A DNA stretch of 43,159 nt from an uncultured Bacteroides sp. (lineage in GTDB: Bacteria > Bacteroidota > Bacteroidia > Bacteroidales > Bacteroidaceae), in the NCBI GenBank assembly GCA_944320865.1, contig CALUJC010000027.1:1-43159 (forward strand), given 5' to 3'. The notes under the pieces were generated by a model. That model was not told where the DNA came from. It saw only the letters and a list, made by a program, of their open reading frames with translations, and searched no databases. How positions within the stretch are numbered: position 1 is the first letter of the stretch; each line of letters begins with the position of its first letter. This document shows positions 26,386 to 34,547 of this stretch, piece by piece. A program made the translations under genes and the position numbers.

Positions 26386-27891
26386 ATGAAGAAGGTCGTT
26401 ATTCTCTCCCTTGTTCTGAGCCTGTCAGTTTGTATGGGGCAATTGCGGGCACAGGTGCGCGAACTCCCGCGTGCCGTGCCCGAGGCCGAAGGCGTCCCGT
26501 CGGGAGCCGTGGCTGCTTTGTTCGACTCGTTGATGGCGCTTCCCCGGACGGAAATCCATAGCGTGATGGTGGTGCGCCACGGCAAGGTCATCGGCGAAAT
26601 CTATCCGGAACCTTTTGCGCCGGAGTACAGGCACACCATGTATTCGTGCTCCAAAACCTTTGTAGGGGCTGCCGTGGGGCTGGCCATTGAGGAGAACCGC
26701 CTCCGCCTGGACGACAGGGTGGGCGCTTTCTTCCCGGAGATGTTGCCGGACAGTGTATCGGCCAACCTGGCGGACATGACGGTGCGTGACTTGCTGACCA
26801 TGACTTCCGGCATTACTCCGGATTGGAACATGCGCTCGCAGACGGCAGAATGGATTCGCACGTACCTGGCAAAGCCTGTGGTGGAGCCCGGCTCCAAGTT
26901 CCAGTACGACTCCATCTGCACCTACCTGCTTTCCGCCATCGTGCAAAAGGCCACGGGCGAAACGGTGTTGGATTATTTGAAGCGGCATGTCTTTGCCCCG
27001 ATGAACATCACCGAAGTCGATTGGGAAGTAAGCCCCGAAGGCTACAACACCGGTGGCTGGGGATTGCACATACAGAGTGAGTCGCTTGCCAAGTTCGGGT
27101 TGCTCTTGCTGAACGGGGGCAACTGGCAGGGCAGGCAATTGCTCCCGGCTTCATGGGTGAAGCAGATGATGACCGAGCACCACGCCGGCACGGGTTATGG
27201 CTACCAGATGTGGCGTGGCGAATATCCCGGAGCATGGGACCTCGACGGGGCGCTGGGACAATATGTGCTTATCATACCGGACAAGGACATGGTGGTGGTC
27301 ATCACCGAGTGCACCTTGATTAATGGCCTCAACCAGCGCCGCCTGGTGTGGAACCGCCTGCTTCCCGAGGTGGCCGATGCCCCTCTGCCGGCCAACGCCA
27401 GGGCGTACGTCCGCTTGCAGAAGAAGCAACAAGCCGTTTCACTTCCTTTTGCAAAAGGCAAGGCAAACTCTACGCAAGCCGCCCGCTTTGCCAAAGAAAG
27501 CTATATCCTCTCCGGAAACTCTTACGGTTGGCAATCCGTCCAGCTGGATTTCGATAAAGAAGCCAAGACCGTTTCATTGGATATTACCGGCAAGGATGGG
27601 AAGACCGAGCAGTTGCGCTTCGGGCACAAATGTTGGCTGGAAACCGTACTGGCAGGCTGTCCGCCCTACTCCATACGTCCGGTAGGCAGCTTCGAGGGTA
27701 TCGAACGCCCCTTCCGCGCGGCAGGCAGCTATGGATGGACGGAACCGGGGGTGCTGAGGCTGAAGGTGCACTACGTGGATTGGGTCAGTTCGCTCGATCT
27801 TACCCTCGCTTTCGGGGCGGAGGGCCTGACGCTTGACGTGAAGCCCAATTTCACCGATGCCGTGGAAACCATCAGCGGAACGCCGGAATAG
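26386..27891 (+). CDS. Beta-lactamase-fold serine hydrolase
   Basis: A 501-residue exported protein (signal peptide to about AQV, residue 24) of the class C beta-lactamase/esterase superfamily. The SxxK motif is Ser87-Cys-Ser-Lys90, the second element is Tyr174-Asp-Ser176, and GYGYQMWRG follows near 265. The last 150 residues form an extra beta-rich domain seen in some non-lactamase members. The family includes esterases, D-aminopeptidases and transacylases, and true beta-lactamase activity is unlikely. It ends the PUL: only 15 bases separate it from GH144 and a strong terminator follows. It may remove an ester group such as succinyl or acetyl from the glucan, inferred from position only. Confidence 0.85.
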   Translation: MKKVVILSLVLSLSVCMGQLRAQVRELPRAVPEAEGVPSGAVAALFDSLMALPRTEIHSVMVVRHGKVIGEIYPEPFAPEYRHTMYSCSKTFVGAAVGLAIEENRLRLDDRVGAFFPEMLPDSVSANLADMTVRDLLTMTSGITPDWNMRSQTAEWIRTYLAKPVVEPGSKFQYDSICTYLLSAIVQKATGETVLDYLKRHVFAPMNITEVDWEVSPEGYNTGGWGLHIQSESLAKFGLLLLNGGNWQGRQLLPASWVKQMMTEHHAGTGYGYQMWRGEYPGAWDLDGALGQYVLIIPDKDMVVVITECTLINGLNQRRLVWNRLLPEVADAPLPANARAYVRLQKKQQAVSLPFAKGKANSTQAARFAKESYILSGNSYGWQSVQLDFDKEAKTVSLDITGKDGKTEQLRFGHKCWLETVLAGCPPYSIRPVGSFEGIERPFRAAGSYGWTEPGVLRLKVHYVDWVSSLDLTLAFGAEGLTLDVKPNFTDAVETISGTPE

Positions 27892-27930
27892 AAGTATCTG
27901 GCATAAATCTTGCCTATTTTAACAAAAGAA

Positions 27931-27967
27931 AGGAAACCCGATTCGTACATTGGGTTTCCTTTTTTTG
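27931..27967 (+). terminator. Rho-independent terminator of the PUL
   Basis: AGGAAACCC (27931-27939) pairs with GGGTTTCCT (27952-27960) and is followed by six more T residues. It lies about 40 bases after the serine hydrolase stop codon and separates the PUL from the TetR operon. Confidence 0.9.
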
Positions 27968-27975
27968 TATATTTG
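27968..27975 (+). promoter_or_regulatory. Candidate -7 box of the TetR operon
   Basis: TATATTTG matches TAnnTTTG, directly after the terminator T-run and 49 bases before the TetR start. The -33 region would overlap the terminator stem. Self-repression by the TetR protein at this site is plausible but not shown by an obvious palindrome. Confidence 0.5.
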
Positions 27976-28023
27976 TTGCGTGTTACCAAATCCGGAATAT
28001 TCCCCCTAAAAAAGGAAAAACGT

Positions 28024-28698
28024 ATGGCTGAAAATGTGAGGCATGCGGTGTCGAGGCCGAAACTGAGAGAGAAAATCATTGATGCGGCTGTTACTTTGTT
28101 TGAAAAGAAAGGCATCAAGGGCGTGACGATGGATGATATTGCTTCATCTTTCGGGATATCCAAACGCACACTCTACGAGGTGTTTACCGACAAGGAAACC
28201 TTGCTGATAGAGTGTGTGCGCAGGGGGCAGGCGGAGGCGGACGAGTACCTGAAGCAAGTGCGCGACAACTCGGACAACGTGCTCGAGGTCCTATTGAAAG
28301 GATACCAGCGAAGTATAGAGAAGTTTCATACCACCAACAAAAAGTTTTTTGAGGACATCAAGCGTTATCCCCGTGCTTATAACCTGATTAAAAACGGGAA
28401 TAACCGCAACGCGGAAGACACCATCAACTTCTTCCATCTGGGGGTGGAGCAAGGCTACTTCCGCGATGATGTGAACTTTGCCATCGTGGCGTTGCTGGTG
28501 CGCGAGCAGCTCGACTTGCTGATGGGTTCCGACCTGTGCAGCAAGTACCCTTTCCTTGAAGTATACGAATCCATCATGTTTACTTCCCTTCGTGGCATTT
28601 CCACAGAGAAAGGTGCTATTCTATTGGATGATTTCATTCGTGAATACCGCAAAAAACAATCCCGGCTCTGTTCCCATGTCCACGAAAGAGAAGAATAA
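28024..28698 (+). CDS. TetR/AcrR family transcriptional regulator
   Basis: A 224-residue regulator. The N-terminal helix-turn-helix is typical: AAVTLFEKKGIKGVTMDDIA, then SFGISKRTLYEVFTDKETLL (about residues 20-65). The rest is the usual helical ligand-binding and dimer domain, here with several aromatic and basic residues but no known ligand signature. The start at 28024 follows the -7 box by about 50 bases; the longer frame from 27910 runs through the terminator and is rejected. Its last 23 bases overlap the start of the SGNH gene, so it is translationally linked to the SGNH-MBOAT pair and likely controls that operon. Confidence 0.9.
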   Translation: MAENVRHAVSRPKLREKIIDAAVTLFEKKGIKGVTMDDIASSFGISKRTLYEVFTDKETLLIECVRRGQAEADEYLKQVRDNSDNVLEVLLKGYQRSIEKFHTTNKKFFEDIKRYPRAYNLIKNGNNRNAEDTINFFHLGVEQGYFRDDVNFAIVALLVREQLDLLMGSDLCSKYPFLEVYESIMFTSLRGISTEKGAILLDDFIREYRKKQSRLCSHVHEREE

Positions 28699-30073
28699 GT
28701 TAGGCCATACGGGCTGGTTGACATGTATCGTTGTGCTTGCCTTGCTGCTTTTGCATATCCTGCCCGGGATGCGATGGAGGGGGCATGCCTTGCGGCGTGT
28801 AGACCTGCTTTCCGATGTCCGTCCGCCCAAGGCGCAACCTGTGGCCGAGGCCGATACGTCACTTCCGCCTCCGCCAGCGGTGAGGCCGGCTTTTGCAGAT
28901 ACCTGCCGCACAGGGATGACTTGCATAGAAGATTACAGCGACAGCACCCTGCGGGGAATGACACCTTTCTACCAAGCCCTGGACGAGCTGGCTTCACACC
29001 GACGGCATGTGCGTATAGCCTACCTGGGCGACTCTTTTATCGAGGCGGATATCCTGACGGCCGACCTGCGCGAGATGCTTCAGCGGCATTATGGCGGGTG
29101 CGGCGTGGGCTTCGTGCCCGTCACTTCGGCTATCAATGAATTCCGGCCCACGGTGCGCCATGATTTTAAGGGATGGGAAAGCCATTCGGCAACGGACAGC
29201 ACAGGCTTCAACCGCAGCCTGCAAGGGCTTTCCGGCCAGTACTTTTTTCCCTCGGATGGCGCTTATGTAGAGTTGCGGGGACAAGACGACTACGCTTCTT
29301 TGCTCGATACTTGCCGAAGTGCCTCCGTCTTTTTCCGGGTGCGTAGCGGTGGCCGCCTGACCCTTTCTGCCCGGATTAACCGTGGAGAATACATTACCCG
29401 GACATTCCTGCCATCGGATAGTCTGCAACAGATGGTTGTGGAGGGTACTATCGGCTCGGTGCGTTGGACGGTGGAGCAGGCCGATTCTGCCATCTTCTAC
29501 GGGGCGGCAATGGATGATAATAAGGGAGGCATTACGCTGGACAACTTCTCTTTGCGCGGCACTACGGGGCTTTCCTTGCGACGCATCCCGGTGGAAACCT
29601 TGCGCCAATTCAACGCCTTGCGCCCCTACGACCTCATTGTACTTCAGTACGGCCTGAACGTGGCTCACGAGGAGGTAAACAACTATGCCTATTATGTCAC
29701 CGGCATGCGCCCCGTGCTGGATAGCTTAAAGCAGGCTTTTCCACAAGCGGGCATTTTGGTGGTGGGCGTGGGCGACCGTGATTATAAGGACGAGGAGGGC
29801 ATCCTGCGCACCATGCCCTGTATCAAAAGCCTTCTGCGTTATCAGCAACGCCTGGCGGCAGACAATGCCGTGGCTTTCTGGAATCTTTATGAAGCCATGG
29901 GAGGCGAGGCAAGCATGGCAAAATTAGTGGAGGCCGACCCGCCGCAGGCCAATCTTGACTATACGCACATCAACTTCCGTGGCGGGCATTACATCGCCGG
30001 GTTGCTCTACGATGTGCTGGTATATGGCAAACAGCAATACGACAGGAGGCGTGCTTATGAAGATGGACTTTGA
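28676..30073 (+). CDS. SGNH-fold membrane-anchored hydrolase/acyltransferase partner
   Basis: A 465-residue protein with one N-terminal membrane helix (about 14-30) and a Pro-rich linker. An SGNH/GDSL domain follows, with its nucleophile Ser120 in AYLGDSF and a C-terminal DYTHINFRGG segment that should supply the Asp-His pair. A long insertion (about 160-290) looks like a beta-sandwich. The start at 28676 (MSTKEK) puts the helix at the right place; the upstream part of the frame is TetR antisense reading. It overlaps TetR by 23 bases and the MBOAT gene by about 17. SGNH plus MBOAT pairs O-acetylate exported polysaccharides (compare AlgX/AlgJ with AlgI), so this is probably the extracytoplasmic half of such a system. 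Confidence 0.85.
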   Translation: MSTKEKNKLGHTGWLTCIVVLALLLLHILPGMRWRGHALRRVDLLSDVRPPKAQPVAEADTSLPPPPAVRPAFADTCRTGMTCIEDYSDSTLRGMTPFYQALDELASHRRHVRIAYLGDSFIEADILTADLREMLQRHYGGCGVGFVPVTSAINEFRPTVRHDFKGWESHSATDSTGFNRSLQGLSGQYFFPSDGAYVELRGQDDYASLLDTCRSASVFFRVRSGGRLTLSARINRGEYITRTFLPSDSLQQMVVEGTIGSVRWTVEQADSAIFYGAAMDDNKGGITLDNFSLRGTTGLSLRRIPVETLRQFNALRPYDLIVLQYGLNVAHEEVNNYAYYVTGMRPVLDSLKQAFPQAGILVVGVGDRDYKDEEGILRTMPCIKSLLRYQQRLAADNAVAFWNLYEAMGGEASMAKLVEADPPQANLDYTHINFRGGHYIAGLLYDVLVYGKQQYDRRRAYEDGL

Positions 30074-31568
30074 CTGGTTGTGGACAACACTCGACATTGA
30101 CCCCGGTCGCCTGTTCGATGTGTTCAAGTACGACCCGCAGGCGCCCATGATATTCAATAGCGGCATTTTCCTGTGGCTGTTTGCCGGGTTCATACTGGTG
30201 TATTTGCTGTTGCAAAAGAAAACGACTGCCCGTCTGCTGTTTGTTACCCTCTTTTCTTATTACTTCTATTACAAAAGCAGCGGCATGTATTTCTTCCTGC
30301 TGGCGGTGGTGACGGTAAGTGATTTCTTCATCGCCCGCCTCATGGCACATACCGTTGTGCACTGGAGGCGTAAGGCTTGGGTGGCCTTGAGCCTTACGAT
30401 AAACCTGGGATTGCTGGCTTACTTCAAATATACTAACTTTTTGGGCGAGGTAGTGGCATCGCTCATGGGTGGAACATTCACGGCACTCGATATTTTTCTG
30501 CCCGTGGGCATTTCGTTCTTCACCTTCCAGTCGCTCAGCTATACCATCGATGTGTATCGCGGACAGATACGGCCACTCGCCAATCTGTTGGATTATGCCT
30601 TCTATGTATCCTTCTTTCCGCAACTGGTGGCAGGCCCCATTGTCCGTGCCCGCGATTTTATTCCGCAGATACGTCGTCCGTTGTTTGTCTCGCAGGAGAT
30701 GTTTGGGCGGGGTGTGTTCCTCATTGTAGGCGGGTTGTTGAAAAAGGCGGTCATTTCGGATTACATCAGTGTGAATTTTGTGGAGCGTGTGTTTGCCAAT
30801 CCTACGCTTTATTCGGGTGTGGAGAACTTGATGGGTATTTATGGCTATGCGCTGCAGATTTATTGCGACTTTTCCGGCTACAGCGATATGGCCATTGGCT
30901 TGGCTCTGTTGCTGGGCTTCCGCTTTCCGGCCAACTTCGATTCACCCTATAAGTCGGCATCGGTCACCGAGTTTTGGCGGCGTTGGCACATTTCGTTATC
31001 TTCGTGGTTGAAGGATTACCTGTATATATCTTTGGGCGGTAACCGCAAGGGGCGTGTGCGGCAGTATGTTAACTTGATTATTACGATGTTCTTGGGTGGT
31101 TTGTGGCATGGCGCGTCGTGGAACTTTGTGCTTTGGGGCATGCTGCATGGGGTGGCATTGGCATTGCACAAGGCGTGGATGTTCTTCGTAGGGAGACCGA
31201 AAAAATGGCGTCCGTCGGGCATCCGGCGATTCTTGGGGGTGGTGGTCACCTTTCACTTCGTGTGTTTGTGCTGGGTATTTTTTCGTCAGGCGGACTTTTC
31301 ATCGGCCATGGCTATGTTGGGGCAGGTGTTTACAACCTTCCGCCCGCAGGTATTGCCGCAATTGTTGGAGGGATACCCGGAGGTGTTTGGATTAATGGCG
31401 TTAGGCTACATATTGCACTTTTTGCCCTCGGCTTGGGAAGGGGTGGCATGCCGTGCAGTGACACGTTTGCCACTTGTGGGGAAAGCGTTGCTGGTGGTGG
31501 CCTCCATATGGCTCGTTATTCAGGTGAAGGGAGCGGATGTACAGCCGTTTATCTACTTCCAGTTCTGA
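30057..31568 (+). CDS. MBOAT (AlgI-like) O-acyltransferase
   Basis: A 503-residue inner-membrane protein with about eleven hydrophobic segments, of the AlgI/DltB branch of membrane-bound O-acyltransferases. The two conserved histidines are His311 in EFWRRWHISLSSWLKDY and His351 in LGGLWHGASWNF; both motifs are intact. It would carry an acyl group, usually acetyl, across the membrane for transfer to a glycan or other exported polymer by the SGNH protein encoded just upstream. Two ATGs are possible (30057 and 30063); both overlap the SGNH stop region, which suggests translational coupling. No polymer-synthesis genes are nearby, so the acceptor is unknown. Confidence 0.92.
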   Translation: MKMDFDWLWTTLDIDPGRLFDVFKYDPQAPMIFNSGIFLWLFAGFILVYLLLQKKTTARLLFVTLFSYYFYYKSSGMYFFLLAVVTVSDFFIARLMAHTVVHWRRKAWVALSLTINLGLLAYFKYTNFLGEVVASLMGGTFTALDIFLPVGISFFTFQSLSYTIDVYRGQIRPLANLLDYAFYVSFFPQLVAGPIVRARDFIPQIRRPLFVSQEMFGRGVFLIVGGLLKKAVISDYISVNFVERVFANPTLYSGVENLMGIYGYALQIYCDFSGYSDMAIGLALLLGFRFPANFDSPYKSASVTEFWRRWHISLSSWLKDYLYISLGGNRKGRVRQYVNLIITMFLGGLWHGASWNFVLWGMLHGVALALHKAWMFFVGRPKKWRPSGIRRFLGVVVTFHFVCLCWVFFRQADFSSAMAMLGQVFTTFRPQVLPQLLEGYPEVFGLMALGYILHFLPSAWEGVACRAVTRLPLVGKALLVVASIWLVIQVKGADVQPFIYFQF

Positions 31569-31609
31569 ACCCTCTTGCGTTAAATTTCAATAGGGCTTTC
31601 CATAGAGGC

Positions 31610-31656
31610 GAGAAAAATTAGGCGCGGATTGCATGATTTTGCTGAATCCGCGCCTG
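31610..31656 (-). terminator. Rho-independent terminator of the GH20 gene
   Basis: AGGCGCGGATT (31620-31630) pairs perfectly with AATCCGCGCCT (31645-31655). Read on the minus strand the stem is followed by AATTTTTCT, a U-rich tail, about 50 bases after the GH20 stop codon. On the plus strand no T-run follows, so it may stop the MBOAT transcript only weakly. Confidence 0.8.
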
Positions 31657-31703
31657 AACAATAAAACTCTCCGTATCCTTTTTGGGGGGGATATATTAAG
31701 CGA

Positions 31704-34052
31704 TTATTCTACTGTAATCTCGTCGATGAATAAGTAGGGCTTTGTGCCTGCACCGTAATGTCCCTTGGGGAGGCTGGGGAAGGGCTTGATGGTTACTTTC
31801 ACATAACGGGCTTCCACGGGGTCGAAGGAGGTTTCATACGTTTCGATGCTGTGCTTGTATAGGTCTGTTTCATCGGGGAATGTCTTTGAACCTACAGGAC
31901 GATAGGTTTTGCCGTCATCCGATACGGCTGCTTCTAATCCTTTGCAGCCCATTATCCAGCCGTCCAAAGTTACGTTGGCATTGACGGTTACGCGTTGCAC
32001 ACTGGTTTGTTTCCCCAGATCGATAACCGCAGTTACATCTCCTCCTTGGAAGCCCAACCAAGCACCGTTATTGTAGGCCACGCTTCCCCTCATGCCGTCG
32101 ACCAAGGTGATAGGGCCATCGTAGGCATAGTTGGCGGCCGGTTGCAATCCGGTCAGGGTGATGGGGCACATGGTTGCTTTGTTAAAGGCAATGTCGCGTT
32201 TTACGGCTTTGCTGCTTCCTTCGGGGCGGATAGCTACCGCACAAAAATCAGCGCTTTGGCTGATGGATATCGGTTGCCCATCATACAAAGTAGAGGCGGT
32301 GGTGGGTTCAGTGCCATCTAATGTATAGTATATAGGTGCATCGTCTGCGGTGCTCAAGACTATTTCGATGGTTTTGTTATCGGTGTTGGGTGTGAAAGAA
32401 GCCTTGAGCTCGAAGATATGCTTGGCGTAGTTCAGTCCGTCGCGTTGGTAAATGTCCATCAGGCGCACCAGGCGTTTGGCGAAGTTCCGGAAGTCTTTCT
32501 TTTCGGGTTGTGTCCATTGTACTTCGCTGAGGGCGGCTATGCGGGGCAGTATCATGTATTCTACATGTTCTGTAGTCTTGATGTATTCCGTCCACAGGTT
32601 GGCTTGTGCACCGAGAATGTGTTTGGCTTGTTCAGGGGTAAGTGTGGCAGGCACGGGCTCCAGGCTGTACACCTTCTCCACGGGCACGTAACCGCCTATG
32701 CCGAAAGGTTCGTTCGTCAGGTCATCTGTCTGGTAATAGTCGAGGTAGGCATACGAAGTAGGTACCATGATGACATCGTGCCCCAGTTGTGCAGCCTTGA
32801 TGCCGCCTTCCATGCCGCGCCACGACATGACGGTGGCATTGGGTGCCACGTCGCCGTCCAGAATCTCGTCCCAGCCGATGATTTGGCGTCCGCGTTCATT
32901 CAGAAAGCGTTCGATGCGGGCCATGCAGTAGCTTTGTAGCCGGTCTTCGGCGGAGTGGTTCTTGTCGGCCTTCAGCCCCAGCTGCCTGATGCGTGCCTGG
33001 CACTTGGGGCAGGCTTCCCAGCGTGTGCGGGGGCATTCGTCGCCTCCGATGTGGATGTAATGGGAGGGGAAGATGTCTATGATTTCTTCCATCACGCCTT
33101 CCAGGAATTCAAAGGTCTTGTCGTTGCCCATGCAGAGCACATCGTCAAAGATGCCCCATTCCGGACATACTTCATACGGGCCTCCCGTGCAGCCCAGCTC
33201 GGGGTAGGCGGCCAGGGCTGCCAGCATGTGGCCCGGCAGGTCTACTTCGGGGATGACGTCGATGTAGCGTTCGCGGGCATATTCTACGATTTCGCGGGCT
33301 TCCTCCTGTGTATAGAAACCGCCGTAGGGCGTGTTGTCATATTCGCCGGAGTTCTTGCCGATGACGGTGCGGTTGCGCACGGAGCCAACTTCGGTCAGTC
33401 GGGGATAGCGTTTGATTTCAATGCGCCAGCCCTGGTCGTCGGTCAGGTGCCAGTGGAAGGTGTTCATATTATGCAGTGCCAGCAGGTCGATGTACTCTTT
33501 TACGAAGTCCAGCGGGAAGAAGTGGCGGCTTACGTCGAGGTGCAGGCCACGGTAGGCAAAGCGCGGCTCGTCCTTGATGGTGCCGGCGGGCAGCAGGATG
33601 CCCGATGCCGTGGTTTGTGCCGGGATGGCTTTGCGCAGCGTCTGGATGCCGTAAAACACGCCGTTGGGCGTTTGCCCGTTGATGAACACGTTGTCCGCCT
33701 GTACATCCAGCACATAACCTTCCTTGTTTGCAATGTATTCCGAAAGGCCCAGTACAATGCTGTGCTTAGACGGCGCCTTTCCCTGGGCGAGTGGTTGGGT
33801 TTGCAATACAAAGCCGGTGGCTTGCCCGATGTACTCGGCAAGGAACCCGGCATCGCGCTTCAGCAAGTCGTTGCCCTCAGGGTAGAGGATAACCGTGCTG
33901 CCGGTGAGCCGGAAGGGAGCTTCGTCGTTGTTCAGACTGACCTCTTGGGGGAGAGGCACTACTTGGTAGTTGGCTTCGGTGTCTTGGCCGGCACACGATG
34001 CGCATGCCAGGGCGATGAGCCCCGCCAAGACGATTTGGTTAAGTTTTTTCAT
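31704..34052 (-). CDS. GH20 beta-N-acetylhexosaminidase lipoprotein
   Basis: A 782-residue lipoprotein (Cys20 in CASCAG). It has a GH20 N-terminal alpha/beta domain (about 28-160), the catalytic TIM barrel (about 163-510), a chitobiase-like C-terminal beta domain (about 545-620) and an F5/8 type C carbohydrate-binding domain (about 640-782). The catalytic pair Asp338-Glu339 is in HIGGDECP. Other family motifs are HWHLTDDQGWRIEI and PEVDLPGHMLAALAAYP. It releases terminal GlcNAc or GalNAc from glycans, in Bacteroides often host mucin or N-glycans, from the periplasm or cell surface. It is a single gene with its own terminator and no PUL partner in the window. Confidence 0.95.
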   Translation of the reverse strand: MKKLNQIVLAGLIALACASCAGQDTEANYQVVPLPQEVSLNNDEAPFRLTGSTVILYPEGNDLLKRDAGFLAEYIGQATGFVLQTQPLAQGKAPSKHSIVLGLSEYIANKEGYVLDVQADNVFINGQTPNGVFYGIQTLRKAIPAQTTASGILLPAGTIKDEPRFAYRGLHLDVSRHFFPLDFVKEYIDLLALHNMNTFHWHLTDDQGWRIEIKRYPRLTEVGSVRNRTVIGKNSGEYDNTPYGGFYTQEEAREIVEYARERYIDVIPEVDLPGHMLAALAAYPELGCTGGPYEVCPEWGIFDDVLCMGNDKTFEFLEGVMEEIIDIFPSHYIHIGGDECPRTRWEACPKCQARIRQLGLKADKNHSAEDRLQSYCMARIERFLNERGRQIIGWDEILDGDVAPNATVMSWRGMEGGIKAAQLGHDVIMVPTSYAYLDYYQTDDLTNEPFGIGGYVPVEKVYSLEPVPATLTPEQAKHILGAQANLWTEYIKTTEHVEYMILPRIAALSEVQWTQPEKKDFRNFAKRLVRLMDIYQRDGLNYAKHIFELKASFTPNTDNKTIEIVLSTADDAPIYYTLDGTEPTTASTLYDGQPISISQSADFCAVAIRPEGSSKAVKRDIAFNKATMCPITLTGLQPAANYAYDGPITLVDGMRGSVAYNNGAWLGFQGGDVTAVIDLGKQTSVQRVTVNANVTLDGWIMGCKGLEAAVSDDGKTYRPVGSKTFPDETDLYKHSIETYETSFDPVEARYVKVTIKPFPSLPKGHYGAGTKPYLFIDEITVE

Positions 34053-34104
34053 GAGATAACTATGATGAATAAATTGATTATTTCCCTTTTTCGTGATAAA
34101 GCCT

Positions 34105-34112
34105 TACCTTTG
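34105..34112 (+). promoter_or_regulatory. Orphan promoter-like -7 box facing PqqD-like gene antisense
   Basis: TACCTTTG, followed by C, is a full match to the Bacteroides -7 consensus. It points right, into the 3' end of the PqqD-like gene on the opposite strand. No plus-strand gene starts until 34548. It might give an antisense or long leader RNA, or be a relic. Confidence 0.4.
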
Positions 34113-34145
34113 CGGGGCAAAAAAGGAGATTGAAATGGGTTACAT

Positions 34146-34412
34146 TCAGACGATAATGCCACACTTGCTGAGGATGTCAATCCACTTGCGGGCATCTGCA
34201 TCGGCCACTTCCTGCTGGATGCCGAAATGGCTTACCAGCACGGCGGACGCATCGGCGGGGGTGAAGTCCCGCCCATACAGTTCATTCCACAGCAGCAGGG
34301 CCGTGGAGTTCAGCGAGATGACCTTGGTCATGTCCGCTTGCGACTTTCCTTGCTCTACAATGAGGTTCTCGCCGGCAATCTCGCGCACTTTATACGATTC
34401 CTTTATACGCAT
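34146..34412 (-). CDS. PqqD-like protein (RiPP recognition element fold)
   Basis: An 88-residue protein of the PqqD family, a small winged-helix domain that in RiPP pathways binds the leader part of a precursor peptide and brings it to the modifying enzyme. The recognisable core is VISLNSTALLLWNELYGRDFT followed by helices and IDILSKCGIIV at the end; the length equals one domain. It is preceded by a strong minus-strand promoter and faces away from the nucleotidyltransferase gene, with which it shares a 135-base divergent spacer. PqqD-like proteins are found with HPr-kinase-like proteins, nucleotidyltransferases and ABC exporters in lasso-peptide clusters; all these partners are present within 5 kb. 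The cognate peptide is not evident next to it. Confidence 0.85.
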   Translation of the reverse strand: MRIKESYKVREIAGENLIVEQGKSQADMTKVISLNSTALLLWNELYGRDFTPADASAVLVSHFGIQQEVADADARKWIDILSKCGIIV

Positions 34413-34442
34413 GATATTCTGTTTTTATCGGTTAGCAATGCG

Positions 34443-34472
34443 CAAATATAGGCATTATCGGCGACACGCAAA
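34443..34472 (-). promoter_or_regulatory. Promoter of the PqqD-like gene
   Basis: On the minus strand a -33 TTTG (34469-34472) and a -7 TATATTTG (34443-34450) are separated by 18 bases, a near-ideal Bacteroides promoter. The -7 box is 31 bases from the start codon. Confidence 0.7.
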
Positions 34473-34547
34473 ATATAACCCCTCTTTTTTCGTCTTCTTT
34501 GCCACACTTACCCGAGTAATTCACCCTTAAACTGAATCAGAATCTAT

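Noticed and set aside
26386-27891. Beta-lactamase resistance gene
   Set aside because: It has the SxxK fold motif but the second motif is Tyr-Asp-Ser, it has a long extra C-terminal domain and sits at the end of a PUL; an esterase-like role is more likely.
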